Shown here: in pieces, positions 1 through 9,065 of the stretch | How positions within the stretch are numbered: position 1 is the first letter of the stretch | Layout: each line of letters opens with the position of its first letter | Origin: an uncultured Phocaeicola sp. | GTDB lineage: Bacteria > Bacteroidota > Bacteroidia > Bacteroidales > Bacteroidaceae | DNA length: 33,320 nucleotides | NCBI GenBank assembly: GCA_948579315.1 | Contig: CAPAOL010000039.1 | Coordinates: 1-33,320, forward strand | Direction of reading: 5' to 3' | Made by a program: the position numbers and the translations under genes | Notes under the pieces: model-generated | Databases searched by the model: none | What the model was told of the DNA's origin: nothing | What the model saw: the letters and a program-made list of their open reading frames with translations, nothing else

Positions 1-230
1 CACTCATCTCTCTCCTGAAGAGCTATCAACTAACCGGAGACAAACAATGCCTGGAATGGTTTGAGAAAGTACATGACTATACGTGGGAGCATTTCAAGGA
101 TAAAGAACATCCCGAATGGTATGGATACTTGAACCGAAGAGGTGAAGTTTTGCTGCCACTCAAAGGTGGTAAATGGAAAGGATGTTTCCATGTACCAAGA
201 GGATTGTATCAGTGTTGGAAAGTTTTGGAA
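1..230 (+). repeat. Left arm of long inverted repeat (epimerase 3' end)
   Basis: Bases 1-230 match the reverse complement of 33091-33320. I count 10 mismatches (left positions 56, 65, 68, 77, 110, 113, 167, 170, 182 and 194), so 220/230 are identical with no gaps. Every mismatch is a third codon position and is silent. Identity stops at base 231, close to the 3' end of the coding frame. The repeat runs off the window edge, so its full length is unknown. Confidence 0.97.
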
Positions 231-266
231 GAGTTACGAGAAACAAATGAAATTATACATCCATGA
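1..266 (+). CDS. N-acylglucosamine 2-epimerase, C-terminal end (5' part outside window)
   Basis: Partial gene: the frame is open from base 3, giving 87 residues to the TGA at 264-266. Family role: AGE/RENBP epimerases interconvert N-acetylglucosamine and N-acetylmannosamine (some members act on other sugars) in an (alpha/alpha)6 barrel in the cytoplasm. The fragment shows the family's C-terminal signature: HPEWYGYLNRRGEV (fragment residues 36-49), then KGGKWKGCFHVPRG (54-67), whose FH-x-PR histidine (63) is an active-site residue in the family. It lies 48 bp upstream of the GH89 gene on the same strand, so it is probably the first visible gene of PUL-L; that places it on the HexNAc released by GH89. 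Its 76 residues up to the LE at the end of the repeat are identical to those of the copy at the other edge of the window. Exact substrate is uncertain. Confidence 0.88.
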   Translation, partial: LISLLKSYQLTGDKQCLEWFEKVHDYTWEHFKDKEHPEWYGYLNRRGEVLLPLKGGKWKGCFHVPRGLYQCWKVLEELRETNEIIHP

Positions 267-314
267 AAATCACATATCTAACATATAATACATTCTTATT
301 TTTATTACCTCGAT

Positions 315-2507
315 ATGAACAGACAATACTTCTATATAATACTTACAATTTTTCTTTTTACAGGTTGCAGAAAGGATACTGGATCAAGTAACCCTGTATT
401 AGAACAAATGTGCCAGAGATTATTTCCTCAACATGCAGATTCTTTTGAATTTGAATTATTAAATGACTCAAACCAGATGGATCGTTTTATACTAGAATCG
501 GCACACAAGAAAATTCGTATAAAAGGAAATAATAATAATTCTTTGGCGGTAGGTCTTAACCATTATTTGAAATATTACTGCCATACGAATGTATCTTGGT
601 ATGCCTCTGATAGCATTGATATGCCCGAAGAGTTACCAGTAATTCCTCAACCAATATCCATCCATTCTAAGTGTGACAATCGTTTCTTCTTGAACTACTG
701 TACATTTGGATATACAATGCCTTATTGGAAATGGTCTGATTGGGAAAGGTTGATTGACTGGATGGCATTAAATGGAATTACGATGCCATTAGCTATCAGT
801 GGACAAGAGACAGTATGGTATAAGGTCTGGAGCAAATTAGGATTAAACGATGAACAAATACGTTCATATTTCACAGGACCTGCGCACTTGCCCTGGCATC
901 GTATGTCTAATGTCGATTATTGGCAAAGTCCCCTGCCGAAATCATGGTTGGAGCAACAAGAAGTATTACAGAAACAAATATTAAAGAGAGAACGCGACTT
1001 TAATATGACCCCTGTTTTACCTGCATTTTCTGGCCACGTACCTAAAGAACTTAAAACAATCTATCCAGATGCCAAAATTCATGAAATGAGTCAATGGGGA
1101 GGATATGATTCAAAATATCGCAGTCATTTTATAGAACCAATGGACTCTCTGTTCAACATCATTCAAAAAATGTATTTGGAAGAGCAGACAGCAATATACG
1201 GCACAGATCATATTTATGGAATTGATCCTTTTAATGAGGTTGATTCTCCAAATTGGAATGAAGATTTCCTGGCAAAGGTTTCTAATAAGATATATGAGTC
1301 CATTTACCAAGTAGATGCTGAGGCTAAGTGGTTGCAAATGACATGGATGTTTTACCATGATCAAAAGAAATGGACACAACCCAGAATCCGTTCTTTCCTG
1401 GAGGCTGTGCCAGATGATAAACTCATACTGTTGGATTACTATTGTGACAGTACAGAAATATGGAGGAATACGGAAAAATACTATGGAAAACCATATATGT
1501 GGTGCTACTTAGGCAATTTCGGTGGAAACTCCATGATGGTTGGAAATCTAGATGATGTTGATAGCAAAATCAAACGGCTCTTTGTAGAAGGTGGTGAGAA
1601 TGTATATGGTTTAGGAGCCACCCTGGAAGGCTTCGATGTGAATCCTTTTATGTATGAATTTGTATTTGACCAGGCATGGGATTATCCGTTAACAACTAAT
1701 CAATGGATTCGAAACTGGGCAAAATGCAGAGGGGGAAATCAAGACGAACATATTCTGAAAGCATGGGATTCATTACATAAAAAAATATATAAAAAGCATG
1801 CAACAGCAGGGCAAGCCGTTTTAATGAATGCACGTCCAATGTTAGTGGGTACAGATAGTTGGAATACCTATCCGGACATCACTTACAACAATCGTGACTT
1901 ATGGGATATTTGGACAGAAATGTTGAAAGTCAGTCATATAGACAATGCCGGATATCGATTTGATGTAATAAATGTAGGACGGCAAGTCTTAGGAAATCTC
2001 TTTTCCTCATTTAGAGATCATTTCACTCAATGTTATTCAGAAAAAGACATAGATGGAATGAAGAAATGGGCCGATCAAATGGATTCACTATTGATAGATA
2101 CAGACCGTCTGTTATCCTGTGAAACCAATTTCTCAATCGGTAAGTGGATTGACGATGCACGTTCTTTTGGAAAAACAGAAGCTGAAAAAGAATATTATGA
2201 GGAAAATGCACGTTGTATCCTGACAGTATGGGGACAAAAGGCGACCCAATTAAATGACTATGCAAACAGGGGCTGGGGTGGATTAACTTACAGTTATTAT
2301 CGTGAACGATGGAAGCGCTTCACAACAGAAGTAATATCCGCTTCACTATCTGGTAAAAAGTTTGACAAAAAGCAATTTTATCAATCAATTACTGACTTCG
2401 AATATGAGTGGACATTATCCAAAGAGCACCATCCTATAATTTCTGGAGAGAACCCGATATTGTTGGCTAAAACATTATCAGAGAAATATATCCGATATTT
2501 CTATTAA
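315..2507 (+). CDS. GH89 alpha-N-acetylglucosaminidase (NAGLU-like)
   Basis: Family role: exo-enzymes that release terminal alpha-linked GlcNAc (lysosomal NAGLU on heparan; bacterial members on alpha-1,4-GlcNAc-capped mucin glycans). At 730 aa it has normal family length: signal peptide with likely lipid-modified Cys18 (FTGC), N-terminal alpha/beta domain to about 115, TIM barrel about 120-465, helical C-terminal domain to the end. The barrel shows GYTMPYWKWSDWE (132-144), DPFNE with probable acid/base Glu308, and GATLEGFDVNP with probable nucleophile Glu438, matching the paired glutamates of NAGLU. It starts at ATG 315 and follows the epimerase by 48 bp; a 131-bp gap separates it from SusC. 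It is the only recognised, intact glycosidase family of clear specificity in the window, so it gives the best hint of the substrate. Expected location: periplasm or outer membrane. Confidence 0.95.
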   Translation: MNRQYFYIILTIFLFTGCRKDTGSSNPVLEQMCQRLFPQHADSFEFELLNDSNQMDRFILESAHKKIRIKGNNNNSLAVGLNHYLKYYCHTNVSWYASDSIDMPEELPVIPQPISIHSKCDNRFFLNYCTFGYTMPYWKWSDWERLIDWMALNGITMPLAISGQETVWYKVWSKLGLNDEQIRSYFTGPAHLPWHRMSNVDYWQSPLPKSWLEQQEVLQKQILKRERDFNMTPVLPAFSGHVPKELKTIYPDAKIHEMSQWGGYDSKYRSHFIEPMDSLFNIIQKMYLEEQTAIYGTDHIYGIDPFNEVDSPNWNEDFLAKVSNKIYESIYQVDAEAKWLQMTWMFYHDQKKWTQPRIRSFLEAVPDDKLILLDYYCDSTEIWRNTEKYYGKPYMWCYLGNFGGNSMMVGNLDDVDSKIKRLFVEGGENVYGLGATLEGFDVNPFMYEFVFDQAWDYPLTTNQWIRNWAKCRGGNQDEHILKAWDSLHKKIYKKHATAGQAVLMNARPMLVGTDSWNTYPDITYNNRDLWDIWTEMLKVSHIDNAGYRFDVINVGRQVLGNLFSSFRDHFTQCYSEKDIDGMKKWADQMDSLLIDTDRLLSCETNFSIGKWIDDARSFGKTEAEKEYYEENARCILTVWGQKATQLNDYANRGWGGLTYSYYRERWKRFTTEVISASLSGKKFDKKQFYQSITDFEYEWTLSKEHHPIISGENPILLAKTLSEKYIRYFY

Positions 2508-2638
2508 GCACGTATATCCCAATAATAATCAATTATAAAAAACAGCCTATGAATATAATACCAAACTTGTAATTAGTGGAATTATCAAATCTAAAGAAGA
2601 AAAAAATACAGAATTACTTAACTTTAAATTATTAATGT

Positions 2639-5600
2639 ATGATGTCGGACTTACGAAAAAACATTTTTTCAATTAAAATCTGGACTGTTACGACATTCTG
2701 TTTATTATCACTAGTAAACATGAACGCTAGTAATGCTCTTGCGCATTCTTTACAAAAAGATGAGATCAAAGAAGTAAAGGACAATCCTTCTGGCAAGAAA
2801 GTCACAGGAAAAGTATTGGATGAATTGGGAGAACCTATCCCCAGTGCATCGATATTGGTAGAAGGACGTTCAAGGGGAGTTATCACTGACTTGGACGGAA
2901 CATTTGTGATAGAAGTCTTGCCAACAGATAAACTGGTCGTTTCTTTTCTGGGAATGGAAACACAGACTATTTTAGTAGGTAAGCAAACAAATATCGTAGT
3001 TAAAATGCAACCCCAAACAGCGGAGCTTGACGAAGTTACCGTAGTAGCATATGGTAAACAGCGAAAAGCGAGTGTGATAGGTGCTATCAATACAGTTTCG
3101 ATGAATGAGCTTAAAATGCCGGTTGCCAAACTGAGTTCCGGATTGGCAGGACAATTGGCAGGTATTGTCGTGATGCAGCGTTCCGGTGAACCGGGTGCAG
3201 GCGCCGAATTCTGGATTCGCGGTATCAACACCTTTGGTGCAAACAATAAGCCGTTAGTTTTGGTGGATGGAGTAGAGCGTAGTATGGACCTTGTGGATGT
3301 TGAAGATATAGCTTCTTTCTCTATTCTGAAAGACGCTACCGCTACAGCATTATATGGAGTGCGCGGAGCTAATGGTATTGTACTTATCACGACAAAACGT
3401 GGAACCGAATCAGCACCTAAGATTAATGCACGCGTAGAATATGGTTTTACCAATCCAGTACGTATGCCCGAATTGGCTAATACGGAACAATGGATTAATT
3501 ATTATAATGATATTACTTTGGAATCATCCGGACGCTTGGCTATACAACCTGAAGAAAAAGCAAAATACCTGAATAATACTGATCCGGATCTTTACCCGAA
3601 TGTCGACTGGATGAAAACATTGTTTAAAGACTTCGCCAACACCACACGCGTGAATATCAACGTTACTGGGGGATCTCCTAAAATACGTTATTACGTAGGC
3701 GGCTCCTTTTATTCGGAAGGCAGTGTTTTCAATATTTCGGATAAAGAGCGTTACGATGCTTCAATGCGTTATAACAAGTTTAGTTTTCGTTCAAATATTG
3801 ATATCAATGTAACTTCATCTACTGAGCTGAGTCTCTCACTGTCCAATCAATATGAGACCAAGAACCGTCCTTATGGTTCACTATCAGATTTGTATGCTTA
3901 TATGATCCGAACTTCTCCGATAGCTACTCCTACTATTTATTCAGATGGCACTTTGGCTAAACCAAGTACGGGTACCAATCCTTATAACCGCCTGAATAAC
4001 TCTGGGTACTCGCAGGATTTCTTCAACAATGCACAATCACTTATTTCGCTTACACAGGATTTCTCAAAAATGGTAACTCCGGGATTAAAAGCCAATGTTA
4101 AGTTCTCATGGGACGCCTACAATGCGCATACACTAAACCGTATTGTAACACCATCTACCTACTATGCAACAGGACGTGATGAAGAAGGAAATCTTGAATT
4201 TGTACGGAGTACTGAAGGTAGTGATTATATGAGACTCACACGGACAAATTCGGGCACACGTACTATCAACTTTGAAGCCTCAGCCAATTACGACCGTCTC
4301 TTTGGAGAAAAGCACCGTGTTGGAGCCTTGTTTCTTTTTAGTATGCGTAACTATACAGACAATTTCCCGGGTAATTATGTAGACGCTTTTGCCCACAAAA
4401 ACATCGGTATTGCCGGTAGAGCTACTTATTCATATTACGACCGCTATTTTGCTGAATTTAACTTCGGATACAATGGCTCTGAGAATTTTGCACCTGACAA
4501 ACGTTTTGGTTTCTTTCCCTCTTTTGCTATAGGATATATGCTAAGCAACGAAGCTTTCTGGGATCCGTTGCGTTCCACTATCCACCTGTTGAAAATCAAA
4601 GGATCGTATGGAGAAATAGGTAATGACCAGATTGGCGGAAACAGACGTTTTGCATTCAACTCTACCATGAAAGAAGGACAATACGGCTATATTTTCGGAA
4701 CGAATCCCGGTAGTGGAAGTATCGTAGGTATTTCTACAGGTATTCCGGGAAACCTGAATGTTTCATGGGAGAAAGCTCAAAAAGCCAATGTGGGATTGGA
4801 ACTCGGTTTCTTCGACCGACTTAAATTCCAACTCGATTATTTCTACGAAAAACGTACCGGCATCTATATACAGCAAGAAAGTGTACCATCTATCGTAGGT
4901 CTTAATGAGACTCAGTACGTTAATCTGGGCGAAATGAAGAATCAAGGTTTCGATGGCTCTATGGAGTATGAACAACGATTTAATGACTGGTATGTTTCTG
5001 CCCGTGCCAATTTCACTTTCAATCGAAATAAAAAGTTGTATGATGATAAACCGACTCCTATATGGCGCTACCAAAGTGAAGCTGGATTTGCCTATCGTCA
5101 GCAACGCGGTCTTATAGCTCTAGGTCTTTTTGAGTCAGAAGAAGATATAGCCAACAGCCCCAAACAAAACTTTGGAAACGTTCGTCCTGGTGATATTAAA
5201 TATAAAGACATCAATGGTGATAACGTTATCGACGCATACGATAAGGTAGCGATTGGCTATACGGACGTACCGGAAATAAATTATGGATTTGGTATTAGTC
5301 TGGGCTGGAAAGGATTTGACGCTTCTCTGTTTATGCAGGGAGTAGGAAATGTGACTCGTATTATCGGTGGAAACGCTCTTTATGGTGCCTCTGATAATAT
5401 AGAGCGTTTAGGACAGATTTACGCAGACGTAGCCGAAAAACGTTGGACAACCAGCAATCCTAATCCTAATGCTACTTATCCACGGCTTTCTATGAGCAAG
5501 GTAGAGAATAATCTTCAACCCTCTACCTACTGGCAACGTAATATGAGTTTTCTTCGTTTGAAAAATTTGGAGATAGGATATACCCTTCCGAAGCATATTT

Positions 5601-5761
5601 ATAAACGTCTGGGCATGTCATCAATTCGTGTTTACGCACAGGGTGTCAACCTTTTGACATTCAGCAAATTCAAATTGTGGGATCCCGAACTCGCTTCCAA
5701 CTATGGGGATATATATCCTCAGATGAGAACAATCACCTTAGGTCTTAATCTTAACTTTTAA
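2639..5761 (+). CDS. SusC-type TonB-dependent outer-membrane glycan importer (PUL-L)
   Basis: Energy-dependent outer-membrane channel that works with a SusD lid to import oligosaccharides. The 1040 aa show an N-terminal membrane segment (about 11-33), a CarboxypepD-regulatory-like beta domain (about 56-125), a TonB-box-like DEVTVVAYG (131-139), a plug domain with FWIRGINTFG (191-200) and an LITTKRG motif near its end, then a 22-strand-type barrel ending in an aromatic residue (TLGLNLNF). ATG 2639 is followed by a second ATG, so the start is uncertain by one codon. It is followed by susD after 14 bp. The 131 bp upstream (2508-2638) are AT-rich. I see no convincing Bacteroides -33/-7 promoter there, though an internal promoter is possible. 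There is no STN domain, so signalling to an anti-sigma factor is not indicated. Confidence 0.97.
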   Translation: MMSDLRKNIFSIKIWTVTTFCLLSLVNMNASNALAHSLQKDEIKEVKDNPSGKKVTGKVLDELGEPIPSASILVEGRSRGVITDLDGTFVIEVLPTDKLVVSFLGMETQTILVGKQTNIVVKMQPQTAELDEVTVVAYGKQRKASVIGAINTVSMNELKMPVAKLSSGLAGQLAGIVVMQRSGEPGAGAEFWIRGINTFGANNKPLVLVDGVERSMDLVDVEDIASFSILKDATATALYGVRGANGIVLITTKRGTESAPKINARVEYGFTNPVRMPELANTEQWINYYNDITLESSGRLAIQPEEKAKYLNNTDPDLYPNVDWMKTLFKDFANTTRVNINVTGGSPKIRYYVGGSFYSEGSVFNISDKERYDASMRYNKFSFRSNIDINVTSSTELSLSLSNQYETKNRPYGSLSDLYAYMIRTSPIATPTIYSDGTLAKPSTGTNPYNRLNNSGYSQDFFNNAQSLISLTQDFSKMVTPGLKANVKFSWDAYNAHTLNRIVTPSTYYATGRDEEGNLEFVRSTEGSDYMRLTRTNSGTRTINFEASANYDRLFGEKHRVGALFLFSMRNYTDNFPGNYVDAFAHKNIGIAGRATYSYYDRYFAEFNFGYNGSENFAPDKRFGFFPSFAIGYMLSNEAFWDPLRSTIHLLKIKGSYGEIGNDQIGGNRRFAFNSTMKEGQYGYIFGTNPGSGSIVGISTGIPGNLNVSWEKAQKANVGLELGFFDRLKFQLDYFYEKRTGIYIQQESVPSIVGLNETQYVNLGEMKNQGFDGSMEYEQRFNDWYVSARANFTFNRNKKLYDDKPTPIWRYQSEAGFAYRQQRGLIALGLFESEEDIANSPKQNFGNVRPGDIKYKDINGDNVIDAYDKVAIGYTDVPEINYGFGISLGWKGFDASLFMQGVGNVTRIIGGNALYGASDNIERLGQIYADVAEKRWTTSNPNPNATYPRLSMSKVENNLQPSTYWQRNMSFLRLKNLEIGYTLPKHIYKRLGMSSIRVYAQGVNLLTFSKFKLWDPELASNYGDIYPQMRTITLGLNLNF

Positions 5762-5775
5762 AGCATATTAGAACT

Positions 5776-7659
5776 ATGAATAAAAAGATACGAATTTTAG
5801 GAATATTCCTATACTTCACCATTGCATTCAGCCTTGTATCATGCAACGATTATCTGGATGTGACTTTGCTCGACCAGCTTACACAAGACGAAACCTTTAG
5901 TAAGCGTGTCTCTACCGAACGGTATTTAGCGCATGTTTATAGCTACTTGCCACGGGAATATGAATATCTGGAAGAAGGAAGCGCAGTTCCCCGTAGTGAT
6001 GAAGCCATGTTCTCCTGGTATCAGTGGGTCAATTACCTCTCTTTCAATAATGGATCATGGGGACCTTCTACTCCAAACTATAATATTTGGAAAGCAAAGT
6101 ATACAGGCATAAAGCAAGCTAGTATATTCATGAACCATGTTGATGAATGTTTGGAGATTGACTCTGAAACGAGGCGTATAATGAAAGCAGAAGCACGTTT
6201 TCTGCGAGCTTATTATTACTTTGAACTATTCCGTCAATATGGTCCTGTGTATATCTGGGGAGACATCGAATCGGATGAACTTATAAAACCGGAAACGATA
6301 GACCGTCATACAGTTGATGAAAACGTAAATTTCATAGCTGAAGAGTATGATAAGGCTATTGCAGAACTTCCTGCAGAGATCAGCGATTTCACAAAATGGG
6401 CAGGACGTATCACCAAGGGAGCGGCAATGGCTGCTAAAGCGCGCTTACTGCTCTATGCTGCCAGTCCGTTGTATAATGGATGCGATCTTTATAAAGGACA
6501 AATGAAGAATCTGCGTGGTGATTTCCTTTTTCCACAAAGTCCCGATCCTCAAAAATGGGAAAAAGCCGCTAAAGCTGCCAAAGACGTTATAGATATGAAC
6601 ATCTATGAATTGTACAAAGACCAGACTGAAACAGACCCTTTACTGTGTGCCATCAAATCTTATCAAGGAGTTCTTTTTGAAGAGTGGAACAAAGAAACGA
6701 TCTGGGGTGCCTGGGGACGTAATCCGACTAATACAGGACTCGGAAATATCGGTTTTTATTTGTATAGCCGATGCATGCCTCCTAGGGTCAGTGAATATGG
6801 TAATGGTGGTTTCTGCCCGTCTCTGAAATTAGTAGATACTTATCCGATGGCTAAATCCGGAAGATATCCTATTACCGGATATGACAATAACGGGAATCCT
6901 GTAATTGATAAGCAATCGGGATATACCAATACCGGTTTTACGGAAAATTTTAAGCAGCCGGGAGCCAGTTTTGCACCTGGATTTAAAGCGCATAATAGCT
7001 GCGTCGGACGTGATGCCCGTTTTTATGCTTCCGTATTTCCGAACGGTTTTTATTGGATCAATCAATATAAAGGTATAAAGCAAGTTACATTTTTTACAGG
7101 AGGAACATCCTCGTACTTAGAATCCGGAGATTGTGTTAAAGTCGGATATATGTGGAGGCGCCCACTCGATCCTGCTCTTAATACAGAAAGTGGCAGTTGG
7201 GGAACCGTATTCTGGCCTTATTTCCGTTTGGCGGAGATATATCTTGACTATGCAGAGGCTTGTAATGAGAAACCCGAACGCAATGAAAACGAGGCCCTGA
7301 AGTACATAAACCTTGTTCGCGAACGCTCAGGTTTGAATGCCATCGAAACGGCATATCCCGAAGTGAAAGGCAACAAAGATTTATTGCGGACATTGATTCA
7401 AAAGGAGCGTATGGTAGAGTTAGCGTTTGAAGGTCATAGATATTATGACGCCCGTCGCTGGATGATTGCTCAAAAAGAGTTTCCCGGACCGGAGTATTCG
7501 CTCAATTTGTTGGCTACTTCGTATGAAGATTCATGGGCACGTACGTCCAATGTATGGAAAGGTGGTCCTCGAGTATTCGAACCTAAGCATTATTTCTTCC
7601 CCATCAATCAAGAACAGTTGAGTGAGATGAAGAATATTACTCAGAATTACGGATGGTAA
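5776..7659 (+). CDS. SusD/RagB-family surface glycan-binding lipoprotein (PUL-L)
   Basis: Partner of the SusC just upstream (14-bp gap): it binds glycan at the cell surface and closes the SusC channel. The 627 aa begin with a lipoprotein signal (LVSC, Cys23) followed by the typical NDYLDV. The N-terminal TPR-like region contains the family motif EARFLRAYYYFEL (about 140-152), and the C-terminal SusD/RagB region contains YFRLAEIYLDYAEACNE and ERMVELAFEGHRYYDARRW. Both are classic signatures. It is longer than many SusDs (500-580 aa), which probably reflects inserted loops around the binding face. It is followed by the DUF1735 protein after 21 bp, giving the standard susC-susD-SGBP order. Confidence 0.97.
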   Translation: MNKKIRILGIFLYFTIAFSLVSCNDYLDVTLLDQLTQDETFSKRVSTERYLAHVYSYLPREYEYLEEGSAVPRSDEAMFSWYQWVNYLSFNNGSWGPSTPNYNIWKAKYTGIKQASIFMNHVDECLEIDSETRRIMKAEARFLRAYYYFELFRQYGPVYIWGDIESDELIKPETIDRHTVDENVNFIAEEYDKAIAELPAEISDFTKWAGRITKGAAMAAKARLLLYAASPLYNGCDLYKGQMKNLRGDFLFPQSPDPQKWEKAAKAAKDVIDMNIYELYKDQTETDPLLCAIKSYQGVLFEEWNKETIWGAWGRNPTNTGLGNIGFYLYSRCMPPRVSEYGNGGFCPSLKLVDTYPMAKSGRYPITGYDNNGNPVIDKQSGYTNTGFTENFKQPGASFAPGFKAHNSCVGRDARFYASVFPNGFYWINQYKGIKQVTFFTGGTSSYLESGDCVKVGYMWRRPLDPALNTESGSWGTVFWPYFRLAEIYLDYAEACNEKPERNENEALKYINLVRERSGLNAIETAYPEVKGNKDLLRTLIQKERMVELAFEGHRYYDARRWMIAQKEFPGPEYSLNLLATSYEDSWARTSNVWKGGPRVFEPKHYFFPINQEQLSEMKNITQNYGW

Positions 7660-7680
7660 ATACATGTAACGGATATAAAT

Positions 7681-9057
7681 ATGAAAATATATAAGACAAT
7701 ACAATTCATAGTTGCTGTGCTTCTTATTGCATCAGCCTGTACCGATGAGCGTGACAACTTCATGGTAAACGATCAAATCGGCCTGTTGAATTCTACCTAT
7801 ACGGAAACCGAAGTGTTTCGTGGTATGAATGATCCCTACCAATTATATGTCATCAAAAGTGGAAAAGGAAAGCAGGAGACGGAAGTTTCCATTTCTGTCG
7901 ATGAAACTGTACTTCAGAACTATAATACGGATAACGGATCATCGATTCGGTTATTACCTTCCGACTGTTATACGATTCTTCAGCCTACTCTCCGCCTCAG
8001 CAATTCAGACTACCGGAAGGCTTTTGACATAAAATGGAATATCGAACGTCTTTCCGATCTTCTTTCTGCCGGAGAGGAATATGCCTTGCCTATACAGATG
8101 AATGTGCTACAAAACTCGATCTCAGTAGATAATGAGAGAGTAAAAACCATTATCGTACCTACCATTAAGAATCCTTATTTGCAAATGGATGTTCCCGGCA
8201 TGAGTCCGGTCACTGATTTCATTCCGACTTTTGGCGACTTGAACGAAAGAGAACTCTATGTTAAAGTAAAGACCAATTACTCAAATGATGAAGATGTTTC
8301 ATTCCGGATTGAAGTAGATCCGGAGTTGGTAGCTCATTATAACACTGCCAATGGTACTGACTACAAGGTGCTGCCGGAAGACGCCTTTACGGTAGATGAT
8401 AAAGGAATGATATTGGCAGGTATGAAGGAAACCTTCATTAAAATCAAGTATTATAAGAAAGGATTGATTCCTCAAGAAGAGACCTATCTGTTTGGCGATT
8501 ACATACTGCCACTTCGCATAACCTCCGTTTCAAAGTATGACATTGATCCTGATGCGGCATCCAAGCTATACACGGTAAAGTTCCAACCGGATCCGATAGA
8601 TAAGAAAGGATGGAGTGTAATCGATTTCAACAACTGCTGCACCCAAGACGGCGGATGGTACTTAAATATGGGATGGGGAGTAGAATCTCTGATTGACAAT
8701 AATCCCGGTACACAATGGCTTTGCCGATGGGATGTGAAAGAGCCTTTACCATATTATTTCGTGTTTGATATGGGCAAAGAATATACCATATTCAGATTCG
8801 GATTTGCCAACCCGGTAGCACCGGCAGCTCATGTGTGGGCTGGCACATCGAAAGCCGGTTATGTAGAAGCTAGTATTGATAACGAGAATTGGGTTAAATT
8901 AAAAGACTGGACTTCTCCCAAAATCGGAGTCCCCAACGTTAATATGGATGTTCCTGCGACACAAGCCCGATACATTCGTTTTGTAATAACTGATACCTAT
9001 CCGACTTATGACGGGCTGAGAGTTAGTCTTGGTGAAGTTTATGCTTGGGGTATGTAA
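7681..9057 (+). CDS. Surface glycan-binding lipoprotein, two DUF1735 domains plus F5/8C domain
   Basis: Non-catalytic lipoprotein in the third PUL position, probably a surface glycan-binding protein. The 458 aa show a lipobox ASAC (Cys20), a first BT_3987-like/DUF1735 domain (about 40-165) and a second (about 190-300). The two repeat the same element, YNTDNGSSIRLLPSD (81-95) and YNTANGTDYKVLPED (220-234). A C-terminal discoidin (F5/8 type C, CBM32-like) domain follows (about 310-458), with a GVESLIDNNPGTQW motif, a run of aromatic residues and ATQARYIRFV near the end. The F5/8C fold often binds galactose or HexNAc termini, which suits a GH89 locus, but the ligand cannot be predicted. It ends 8 bp before the ATG of the next gene. 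Confidence 0.88.
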   Translation: MKIYKTIQFIVAVLLIASACTDERDNFMVNDQIGLLNSTYTETEVFRGMNDPYQLYVIKSGKGKQETEVSISVDETVLQNYNTDNGSSIRLLPSDCYTILQPTLRLSNSDYRKAFDIKWNIERLSDLLSAGEEYALPIQMNVLQNSISVDNERVKTIIVPTIKNPYLQMDVPGMSPVTDFIPTFGDLNERELYVKVKTNYSNDEDVSFRIEVDPELVAHYNTANGTDYKVLPEDAFTVDDKGMILAGMKETFIKIKYYKKGLIPQEETYLFGDYILPLRITSVSKYDIDPDAASKLYTVKFQPDPIDKKGWSVIDFNNCCTQDGGWYLNMGWGVESLIDNNPGTQWLCRWDVKEPLPYYFVFDMGKEYTIFRFGFANPVAPAAHVWAGTSKAGYVEASIDNENWVKLKDWTSPKIGVPNVNMDVPATQARYIRFVITDTYPTYDGLRVSLGEVYAWGM

Positions 9058-9065
9058 CTAAAAAC

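Noticed and set aside
2508..2638. Possible promoter between GH89 and SusC
   Set aside because: The 131-bp gap would allow one, but I could not find a convincing -33/-7 pair of the Bacteroides type, so it is not listed.
2632..3453. 273-codon open frame on the - strand under the first SusC gene
   Set aside because: It lies entirely antisense to a well-supported gene, and its sequence is compositionally odd with no recognisable domain; a shadow frame.
9045..9065. Upstream TTG start for the DUF4855-GDPD gene
   Set aside because: It overlaps the end of the previous gene and adds seven residues before a normal signal peptide; ATG 9066 fits better.
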